From NCBI GenBank assembly GCA_028711405.1, contig JAQTSH010000139.1:1-5202 (forward strand): DNA of 5,202 bases, in the 5' to 3' direction. Under the pieces are notes generated by a model. That model was not told the DNA's origin and ran no database searches. It saw only the letters and a list, made by a program, of their open reading frames with translations. The first letter of the stretch is position 1. Each line of letters begins with the position of its first letter. The translations under genes were made by a program, and so were the position numbers. Positions 1 to 4,979 of the stretch are shown piece by piece. Source of the stretch: Methanoregula sp. GTDB lineage: Archaea; Halobacteriota; Methanomicrobia; Methanomicrobiales; Methanospirillaceae.

Positions 1-942
1 GTGCATGCGACCTGGGACGAGGCAGAGGCACAGGTCGAATACGAGATCGGGCTGACCCGTGAGTTTTATGATGGATTGTGTATCCCTATTACGGTATCGA
101 AACGCCCGGACTGGGACAAGTTCCCCGGCGCTGATTATACGATAGCGGTCGATGCGATCATGCCCAACGGGAAAACCCTCCAGATCGGGACCGTTCACCA
201 TCTGGGCGAGCATTTCTCCCGGACATTTTCCATTACCTACGAGGACAAGAACGGGGAGCAAAAGCTCGCGAACCAGACGTGTTACGGGATCTCGGAGCGG
301 TGTATTGCCGCACTCTTGAGCATGCATGGCGATGACAAGGGACTGGTCCTGCCACCGGTTGCCGCCCCGGTGCAGGTCGTGATTGTGCCTATCACGATAG
401 GAAAACGTCATGAAGATGTGACTGCTGCGGCACAAAACCTGAACCTTGCGCTTACAACTGCCGGCTTCCGGGTAAAACTGGATACCCGTGATATGCGACC
501 CGGTGCAAAATATTACTGGTGGGAGCTTCGCGGTGTGCCACTCCGGCTGGAACTGGGTCCGAGAGATCTGGACGCCAATAAAGTGATGGCGGTGAAGCGG
601 ACCGGAGAGAAGACCGCGATCGATCTGGCAACCGCCCCGGAGGGTGTCACCCGTGTTCTGGCAGAGATGACTGCCACTATCCGGGCACAGGCAGAAGAAC
701 ATACGAGAAGTCATCTCTGTACGGTATCGTCCATGGACGCACTCAACACTGCCCTTAACGAGGGAAAAGTCGCGGTGGTGCACTGGTGCAAGGACCGGGC
801 ATGCGGGGATGTCATAGAAGAGAAGACGACCGCGAGCGTCCTTGGTACGGATGTGCGTTCACCGTACGTACAGGATAGTGACGGGGCGTGTATCGTCTGC
901 GGGAAACCCGGTAAGGCAACGCTTATCGGAAGGACGTATTAG
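1..942 (+). CDS. proS: Prolyl-tRNA synthetase, C-terminal part (5' end outside window)
   Basis: Charges tRNA-Pro with proline in the cytoplasm (class II aminoacyl-tRNA synthetase, archaeal/eukaryal type without an editing insert). The reading frame is open from base 1, and the GTG there reads naturally as an internal Val of VHATWDEAE, so this is a truncation by the window edge, not a start. Visible here, in residues of this fragment: the rest of the catalytic core, class II motif 3 around CYGISERCIAALLSMHGDDKG (94-114), then the anticodon-binding domain starting near VQVVIVPI (124-131). The C-terminal zinc-type domain has Cys263, Cys268, Cys297 and Cys300, and the chain ends in Tyr313; a C-terminal Tyr is typical of this ProRS class. 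The family is usually about 480-500 residues, so roughly the first third is missing. The next genes on this strand are unrelated accessory genes more than 500 nt away, so proS appears to end its transcription unit. Confidence 0.96.
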   Translation: MHATWDEAEAQVEYEIGLTREFYDGLCIPITVSKRPDWDKFPGADYTIAVDAIMPNGKTLQIGTVHHLGEHFSRTFSITYEDKNGEQKLANQTCYGISERCIAALLSMHGDDKGLVLPPVAAPVQVVIVPITIGKRHEDVTAAAQNLNLALTTAGFRVKLDTRDMRPGAKYYWWELRGVPLRLELGPRDLDANKVMAVKRTGEKTAIDLATAPEGVTRVLAEMTATIRAQAEEHTRSHLCTVSSMDALNTALNEGKVAVVHWCKDRACGDVIEEKTTASVLGTDVRSPYVQDSDGACIVCGKPGKATLIGRTY

Positions 943-965
943 TTCCCCGGCAGTTCTGTTCTATA

Positions 966-1196
966 AGGGTATCCCCCTTTTCATCATTCCAAAGGGGGAC
1001 CCCCCCTCTCGCTTGAGGAACAAGGGGGTCGGTTCATGTGCGCCTGGCACCCTGGGGGTACCCCGGATCTCCTTTTTGGGCGGTGAGTTGAAATGCGTCT
1101 CCGACATGAACACGTGCCGGAAAACGGGAGGGGGTTACCCATGGATGAGGGGTCAGCCTTCATGCCAGTTAGCGGAAATGAGGGGGTGTATCCCCC
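966..1196. repeat. Cluster of G/C-run palindromes, copy A (downstream of proS)
   Basis: This noncoding stretch contains many runs of 4-7 G or C arranged as inverted repeats. Visible elements are a perfect 9-bp stem TCCCCCTTT (972-980) with AAAGGGGGA (991-999) around a 10-nt loop; GACCCCC (998-1004) with GGGGGTC (1024-1030), which competes with the first stem; the perfect palindrome GGGGTACCCC (1055-1064); and GGGGG (1182-1186) with CCCCC (1192-1196). No convincing gene covers it; the open frames here are low-complexity Gly/Pro-rich translations of the G/C runs. The first hairpin begins 30 nt after the proS stop and could contribute to 3'-end formation or mRNA stability, but no T-run typical of archaeal termination follows it. 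The same core recurs in 2111-2294. Confidence 0.7.
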
Positions 1197-1458
1197 CGGC
1201 TCAAAAAAAGATATCCGCAGGCTGGGTCATAACCCCATGAACGCAATAAAACAACCTCAAATTGCGGATATTTTTCGTCTGGGTTTATAAGCAACCACCA
1301 AATTTTCTCGTTGTGACCCAGCCTGATCCGGAGAATTTCTATCCCGACAAGATTATTGTGTTCATCAAAATCGAGAATGACATCGGGATTCGCCACTTCC
1401 GAATCATGGATGAGACGGTATGCGAAAAATTCCTTTTCCGGATTGAAAAATAATACAT
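1169..1458 (-). pseudogene. DUF2283-like small protein gene, probably frameshifted
   Basis: The minus-strand frame contains DSEVANPDVILDFDE followed by LVGIEIL, which matches my knowledge of the DUF2283 family (short proteins of about 60-75 residues with a D-x-D-E-x-G-x-L-V-G-I-E-I-L core, often beside toxin-like genes). The frame extends upstream through FFNPEKEFFAYRLIH, the normal N-terminal part of the family, but has no ATG, GTG or TTG there. An ATG does exist at 1458-1456 in the neighbouring frame and reads MYYF up to a T5 run (1450-1446). One extra T there would join it to FNPEKEFFAYRL and restore a normal protein. The only in-frame start, GTG at 1396-1394, would drop the first half of the domain. 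Family similarity ends near 1332; the remaining codons to the stop at 1169 run through the inverted repeat and are probably not ancestral. Function is unknown. A sequencing error or recoding are alternatives to true decay. Confidence 0.6.
1214..1331. repeat. Imperfect inverted repeat, about 118 bp between outer ends
   Basis: The left arm (1214-1233) and right arm (1310-1331) are reverse complements apart from a small gap and one mismatch. The core CAGGCTGGGTCA (1218-1229) pairs perfectly with TGACCCAGCCTG (1314-1325). A second nested inverted repeat, ATATCCGCA (1211-1219) with TGCGGATAT (1263-1271), shares bases with the left arm, so two alternative folds are possible. The interior is AT-rich and has no convincing gene. 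The right arm lies just where similarity to DUF2283 stops on the minus strand. It could be a miniature mobile element, a structured RNA or a bidirectional terminator. No target-site duplication was identified. Confidence 0.5.
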
Positions 1459-1477
1459 ACTTACAATGCTTACAATA
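1446..1477 (+). promoter_or_regulatory. Likely promoter and operator of the toxin-antitoxin operon
   Basis: An AT-rich TATA-like stretch AAAAATAATAC (1446-1456) is centred about 30 nt before the antitoxin ATG at 1483, the spacing expected for a leaderless or very short-leader archaeal mRNA, and no Shine-Dalgarno sequence precedes that ATG. Between the TATA-like box and the start lie two adjacent 9-bp direct repeats, CTTACAATG (1460-1468) and CTTACAATA (1469-1477). Toxin-antitoxin complexes usually repress their own promoter by binding repeats in this position, so an autoregulatory operator is a reasonable inference. The region also overlaps the start of the broken minus-strand DUF2283-like gene. 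Confidence 0.45.
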
Positions 1478-1482
1478 AAACC

Positions 1483-1683
1483 ATGGCAGCGGTGAAGCGG
1501 ATACCGGTTACAGAACCGGTATGGAAGGATCTTTCGGAAATGCGAGCGGCAGGTCAGACCTATGCAGAGCTTCTGATGGATATGATCGAGGAACGCAAGA
1601 AGCGGCGGCTTGAGGATGATGTGAAGATGTGGGAAAGCCTACCGGATTCTGCCTATGTGCCCCTGTCGGAGATTAAAGATTGA
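1483..1683 (+). CDS. Ribbon-helix-helix-like antitoxin (RelB/ParD type)
   Basis: A 66-residue protein, the first gene of a two-gene operon. Its layout fits a ribbon-helix-helix DNA-binding antitoxin: a short beta strand VKRIPVT (4-10), helix A EPVWKDLSEMR (11-21), an AAGQT turn (22-26) and helix B YAELLMDMIEERKKRR (27-42). A charged linker and a C-terminal segment ending VPLSEIKD follow, which would wrap the toxin. Small archaeal proteins with the pattern KRIPVTE...W..L..M...GQTY.ELL...I.ER commonly precede RelE-family toxins in methanogens; I recall this from the family and it has not been searched. It should neutralise the downstream toxin and repress the operon, possibly through the tandem 9-bp repeats just upstream. 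The ATG at 1483 is the only sensible start; the stop overlaps the toxin start by 4 nt. The exact family name is uncertain. Confidence 0.82.
   Translation: MAAVKRIPVTEPVWKDLSEMRAAGQTYAELLMDMIEERKKRRLEDDVKMWESLPDSAYVPLSEIKD
1668..1671 (+). promoter_or_regulatory. Shine-Dalgarno GGAG supporting the toxin TTG start
   Basis: GGAG lies inside the antitoxin reading frame and ends 8 nt before the TTG at 1680. In the toxin frame a TAA stop lies at 1674-1676, so translation cannot begin upstream, and no ATG or GTG lies near the expected N-terminus. The motif therefore supports TTG as the true start. Confidence 0.6.
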
Positions 1684-1976
1684 AATTTACCGTAAAACTT
1701 CGGGATACGGTTTCTCAAGATATCAATAATTTACCCGAAAAATCCCGACGGATCATTCGAATTGCACTTCAGGGTCTTGAAGTGGATCCGTTCCCTGGAA
1801 CCCGGGGAGACAAGGAAAAAATAACAATGCGGGGAGGGAGTATTATTTACCGGATCCATATCTCACGCACGTATACAGCATTTTACAGTGTTAACGATGT
1901 GACCAAAATCGTGAAAGTTCACGATATGTTTACCATTGGACAAGCTCATAAAAAATATGGCTATTATTCTGGATGA
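1680..1976 (+). CDS. RelE/ParE-superfamily toxin
   Basis: A 98-residue protein with the RelE/ParE pattern: an N-terminal strand MKFTVKLRDT, a helical hairpin with INNLPEKSRRIIRIALQGLE (residues 16-35), the conserved turn DPFPG, then a beta sheet with IYRIHI, TYTAFYSV and KIVKVHDMF, and a C-terminal tail ending KKYGYY. Family members are mostly ribosome-dependent mRNA endonucleases (RelE) or gyrase poisons (ParE); sequence alone does not settle which. The usual Y-R-V-x-Y strand reads Y-T-A-F-Y here, so the Arg commonly found in that strand is replaced by Thr, which may alter activity. The gene starts with TTG and shares TTGA with the antitoxin stop, so the two are translationally coupled. This pairing and the length are typical of type II toxin-antitoxin modules. 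Confidence 0.85.
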   Translation: MKFTVKLRDTVSQDINNLPEKSRRIIRIALQGLEVDPFPGTRGDKEKITMRGGSIIYRIHISRTYTAFYSVNDVTKIVKVHDMFTIGQAHKKYGYYSG

Positions 1977-2110
1977 CCTTGTTTTTCGAACTTGCCCTTG
2001 ATCTGATCCGGTCCTAATCCCACCCCCATCGCCCGCAGGGATTGGCTCCATGAGTTACACCTTTTTAATCCCCGCTTTCCCGGGATTTGTGCATCGAAGA
2101 GTCCGTGTCA

Positions 2111-2294
2111 TACCCCAGGAGCAGACGGGGGATGCCCTACCCTTGTCAGCGAGGCATCCCCTCCCATCCTACCCAAAGGGGTACCTTGGGGGGTGCCTGC
2201 CATTGACCGGTGCCGCGAAGGCGGGGGTACCCCCACCCCCCTCACCGGGTCGGAGGGTATACCCCCCCTTGGGTGACATTTGGGGGGTCCCCCC
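2111..2294. repeat. Cluster of G/C-run palindromes, copy B
   Basis: The 371-nt gap between the toxin stop and the dockerin-protein stop holds no gene I can support. Positions 1977-2110 show nothing recognisable. From 2111 it is packed with hairpin-forming G/C runs: GGGGATGCC (2128-2136) with GGCATCCCC (2153-2161), a 9-bp stem with a 16-nt loop; CCCAA (2172-2176) with TTGGG (2186-2190) around AGGGGTACC; the perfect palindrome GGGGGTACCCCC (2223-2234); GGGTATACCC (2255-2264); and G6-T-C6 (2282-2294). The cores match those of 966-1196. The cluster lies between convergent genes, so it may take part in ending transcription from both sides, or be an intergenic repeat family. The G-runs could also form quadruplexes. 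Confidence 0.7.
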
Positions 2295-2347
2295 TCATGG
2301 ATACGTTTGGTCGCCGGAAGTGTATGCTGTATCTTTGGCGGAGGCAC

Positions 2348-2570
2348 TCACAGATCCGGAATCTTCTTTACCACGAAATACGCGATCTTCCCGGTGTCCC
2401 CGATGTCGACAAAGCCGTTCGCGTTGAAGTCGGCGTCAGGGATCTGGGCAGGTGCACGGTTGACTACCATGTACGTGACGAGGGACACGTCCCCGACATC
2501 GACCTCCCAGTTATGGTTGAAGTCGCCCTTCGGGTAGATGACAATGTACCTGTCCTTCACTGTTGTGTTC
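2348..2570 (-). repeat. Duplicated dockerin-coding segment, copy 1 (copy 2 at 4980-5202)
   Basis: The two segments are 223 nt each, offset by 2632 nt, and align end to end with no indel, stop codon to stop codon. Counting by hand, 146 of 170 bases match in 2401-2570 against 5033-5202, while only about 33 of 53 match in the last 53 bases (2348-2400 against 4980-5032). Copy 2 reaches the window edge still matching, so the repeat probably continues into the PKD domain of the neighbouring gene. It marks a paralogous cassette carried by tandem genes. Confidence 0.9.
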
Positions 2571-4810
2571 GTTCCTTCTGCGTTGGATGCCGTGATCGTG
2601 ACGGTGTGGTTGCCTGCTTTCATGTAGGTGTGTACCGGGTGCTGAACGGCAGCGAGTGAACCGTCACCGAACGACCAGTTCCATGTGGTAGGTGAGCCGG
2701 TTGAGGTGTCGTTGAACTGGATGGTGCGGGGGAGGAGTCCGGAAGTGACGTTGGCGGTGAAGTTGGCGAGCGGGGGGATAACACCAGGACTGATCATGAT
2801 GTAATTTGTTCGTGTGGATGTATTGCTTCCCGCAGAGTTGATCGCAGTTAATGCCACGGAAAATCGAATATCTGATGTGGTAGTACCGGTACTGGTGTAC
2901 GTGTGGGAGGGGTTCTTAATTGTACTGGAACTTCCGTCCCCAAAGTTCCAATTCCAAGCGGTGGGACTGTTTGTTGAGTTGTCAGTGAATGTGACGGTTA
3001 GCGGTGCGATGCCGGAGGTGGGGATACCAGTGAAGTTGGCGACTGGGGGTATGACAGCGGAACGGACCGTGATGTAATTCGTCCGTGTGGAGGTATTGAA
3101 TCCATATGCATTCGATGCATTCAACGTTACAGCATATGTTCCGTCAGTAGAATATACGTGTACTGGGTTTTGGACAGATGAGATACTCCCATCGCCAAAA
3201 CTCCAGTTCCATGCTGTCGGAGTTTTTGTTGAGGCATCTGTGAACTTCACCGCGAGTGGTGCGCTGCCGGACGTTTTATTCACGGTAAAATCTGCCACCG
3301 GATTCATTGCGGGATAGATCCATCGTATACCTGCAATATCCGCTGATGAGAGCATTTTTAAATTCTGGATTCCTATTGATGGACCATTATACCCGAACAT
3401 CACTTTTTTCTCAGGGCTCAAATCGGACGGATAACTGCTGAATGCGGAATTATATTCCGGTAACCATCCATACAGATCTTTGAGGAACAGCCAGTGACCC
3501 ATCTCATGAAGAACAATCGTTTCGACATTCATCTGAGTACCTGTAGCGGTTCCTGTTGTCCACGAAAAACCGGAATTAAATTCGACGTCCGCCTCCGTAA
3601 TATACCCAGATGAAGTCCAACTACTTGCCCATGCAATAACATTCGGGTTTGATGAGAAATCCGATGACGGACCGAAAAAGATAAGGCTCTGCCCATTTCT
3701 TCCGAATACTGTAGAACCGGTGGTACCAGCGTTGTTGAACCGAAAAATAGAGCCATAGATTTGGTTATTCCAGGTATTCCCGGCATTTTGTATGGCACTC
3801 GTGGCACCAGCTACTGAACCCGGGTTGATATAATAACTCGCGGGTGCCTGCCACTTCTGCTTCCCATATCCAAATGTTACGGCAAATGGTTTTACTACAT
3901 TGCCCGTCGCTGCATCCGTGTATATGCATAAATATCCACTGCTTGCAGATCCCGAATAACCATCGGACGTATAACCCGTCGGTACTTTCACTACGATTTG
4001 GGTGTCCGTCCACGAGACGATATCATTAGAATTCTGCGTGTATGGATAACCGGAGGCGTAGATCTCGGTAATCGATCCATCAGGAGTCAATCGGTATAAA
4101 AAACCAACATCCGCATTCGATTCTCTGCTCGCCTTCGTTCCAAAACCCGTGCCGGTGATGGTGATAATCGAATCAGTTCCGGCAGATGCTATGGAAGGAG
4201 AGACAGTGGAAATCACCGGACTCCCTGCTGTCACACGCTCCTGAATGTGTTCGGTGATGGTTTTGGATAGTTCAAGAGGAGTTCCTGCAAGAATAGACTG
4301 TACCTGCTGTGTGAAGATATCAGTTGATAGGGCTTTTGATGTGTCGGATCCCTCTTTACCACTTGCTTTTCGTTTAGATTCGAGAGGATATACCCCTTGA
4401 TATAATCCGTACACTGCATATTGCCCCTGCTGCGTCTCTTTGAGAAAAAGACCAACGTCCATTCCCTGAACGAGAATCGGTTGATCTTCAACCCATTCGG
4501 AGATATCTCCTATTGTGCCTCCCATTGTAGTAACGGGAATGAGATTACTCCTAGGATTCCCCTTCAGGGTGTCTGAAACTGATATGTACGTGGTTGTTAT
4601 GATGTGTGTGTTCTCTGTGTTCCACTGACAGTCACTATGATCAACGGTACCAATGACGATGGCATCAGAATCGAGAGAAAGTTCAGTCATGGACATCTCC
4701 TGCATTAATCCACTTGCAGTACCTGTGAGAAAAAGGAGAGATCCTATTGTGAGCACAAGTATCGGTATCAAAAACGATCGCGTTTTCTTTCCATCGACAG
4801 TCGATTTCAT
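2348..4810 (-). CDS. Secreted matrixin-like metalloprotease with IPT/TIG, three PKD domains and a dockerin
   Basis: An 820-residue exported protein. Residues 1-33 are a signal peptide (KKTR, then FLIPILVLTIGSLLFLTG). Residues 35-145 form a beta-rich domain starting MSMTELSLDSDAIVIGTV, a type often seen before matrixins. Residues 197-315 are an IPT/TIG domain (SPVISTVSPSIASAG..ITITGTGFG). Residues 319-500 are a matrixin-like zinc protease: KWQAPASYYIN start, ADVEFNSGFSW strand, zinc motif HEMGHWLFLKD (His435, Glu436, His439, Asp445), a possible Met-turn at VMFGY (Met471) and SSADIAGIRWIYP at the end. Three PKD domains follow (about 503-583, 588-675, 679-759), each with WNW[SN]FGDG (534, 619, 710). 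Residues 761-820 are a dockerin with two calcium loops, DFNHNWEVDVGD and DFNANGFVDIGD. There is no C-terminal anchor helix; attachment is probably through a cohesin. Many N-x-S/T sequons suggest glycosylation. I chose ATG 4810 over TTG 4825, five codons upstream, because a Shine-Dalgarno-like AGGTT precedes it. Its substrate is unknown. Confidence 0.93.
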   Translation of the reverse strand: MKSTVDGKKTRSFLIPILVLTIGSLLFLTGTASGLMQEMSMTELSLDSDAIVIGTVDHSDCQWNTENTHIITTTYISVSDTLKGNPRSNLIPVTTMGGTIGDISEWVEDQPILVQGMDVGLFLKETQQGQYAVYGLYQGVYPLESKRKASGKEGSDTSKALSTDIFTQQVQSILAGTPLELSKTITEHIQERVTAGSPVISTVSPSIASAGTDSIITITGTGFGTKASRESNADVGFLYRLTPDGSITEIYASGYPYTQNSNDIVSWTDTQIVVKVPTGYTSDGYSGSASSGYLCIYTDAATGNVVKPFAVTFGYGKQKWQAPASYYINPGSVAGATSAIQNAGNTWNNQIYGSIFRFNNAGTTGSTVFGRNGQSLIFFGPSSDFSSNPNVIAWASSWTSSGYITEADVEFNSGFSWTTGTATGTQMNVETIVLHEMGHWLFLKDLYGWLPEYNSAFSSYPSDLSPEKKVMFGYNGPSIGIQNLKMLSSADIAGIRWIYPAMNPVADFTVNKTSGSAPLAVKFTDASTKTPTAWNWSFGDGSISSVQNPVHVYSTDGTYAVTLNASNAYGFNTSTRTNYITVRSAVIPPVANFTGIPTSGIAPLTVTFTDNSTNSPTAWNWNFGDGSSSTIKNPSHTYTSTGTTTSDIRFSVALTAINSAGSNTSTRTNYIMISPGVIPPLANFTANVTSGLLPRTIQFNDTSTGSPTTWNWSFGDGSLAAVQHPVHTYMKAGNHTVTITASNAEGTNTTVKDRYIVIYPKGDFNHNWEVDVGDVSLVTYMVVNRAPAQIPDADFNANGFVDIGDTGKIAYFVVKKIPDL

Positions 4811-4815
4811 GTAAC

Positions 4816-4820
4816 AACCT
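4816..4820 (-). promoter_or_regulatory. Ribosome binding site of the dockerin metalloprotease gene
   Basis: AGGTT on the minus strand lies 5 nt before the ATG at 4810. It overlaps the first codons that would follow the alternative TTG at 4825, so it argues for the downstream ATG as the start. Confidence 0.55.
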
Positions 4821-4858
4821 GACAATGTTCAGCCGTTTTTTTCAGATCCAGTAACTAT

Positions 4859-4876
4859 CTTTATATCCGTTTGAAA
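4859..4876 (-). promoter_or_regulatory. Likely archaeal TATA box and BRE of the dockerin metalloprotease gene
   Basis: On the minus strand, TTTCAAACG (4876-4868, BRE-like) is followed by GATATAAAG (4867-4859). The TATA centre is about 53 nt before the ATG, predicting transcription start near 4838 and a leader of about 27 nt, long enough to carry the AGGTT ribosome binding site. This suggests the gene has its own promoter and is not simply read through from the upstream dockerin gene. Confidence 0.55.
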
Positions 4877-4900
4877 TTACAGGAACGGCAGAGTTCACGT

Positions 4901-4955
4901 AATGCTTTTGTCAAGCATTGTCTTGTATCAAGAAATAGATACAGGTTTAAAAATT
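4901..4955 (-). terminator. Possible transcription end of the upstream dockerin gene
   Basis: Reading on the minus strand after the stop at 4980, there is a T5 run within AATTTTTAAA (4955-4946), then an inverted repeat GATACA/TGTATC (arms 4938-4943 and 4924-4929, 8-nt loop), then a 7-bp inverted repeat AATGCTT/AAGCATT (4901-4907 and 4913-4919). T-runs are the main archaeal termination signal, so the T-run is the stronger element. The second hairpin lies 25 nt beyond the next gene's TATA region and could instead be a regulatory site for it. Confidence 0.35.
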
Positions 4956-4979
4956 GGGGTAAAGAGGTGATTGCGCGTA

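Noticed and set aside
972..999. Classical intrinsic terminator of proS
   Set aside because: The hairpin is strong but no T-run follows it, and archaeal termination relies on T-runs; kept only as part of the repeat cluster.
966..1196. CRISPR array
   Set aside because: The G/C runs are palindromic and irregularly spaced, with no repeated unit of constant length and no regular spacers.
842..1240. Open frame of 132 codons on the + strand overlapping the proS end
   Set aside because: It starts inside proS in another frame and runs through the G/C-run repeats; the product is low-complexity and resembles no family I know.
1262..1453. Open frame of 63 codons on the + strand
   Set aside because: It is antisense to the DUF2283-like frame, which carries a recognisable family core; this one does not.
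2108..2347. Minus-strand open frame of 79 codons downstream of the dockerin gene
   Set aside because: It is composed almost entirely of the palindromic G/C runs and has no family resemblance; best explained as a repeat artefact.
2050..2659. Overlapping + strand open frames across the palindrome cluster and the dockerin end
   Set aside because: Pro/Gly/Arg-rich translations of G/C runs, then antisense to the clearly coding dockerin region.
3529..4013. Alternative-frame open frames inside the metalloprotease gene
   Set aside because: The 820-residue frame has continuous domain matches across this span, so these are shadows.
4811..4825. Upstream TTG at 4825 as the metalloprotease start
   Set aside because: It would add five residues and place the AGGTT ribosome binding site inside the gene; ATG 4810 followed by a normal signal peptide is better.
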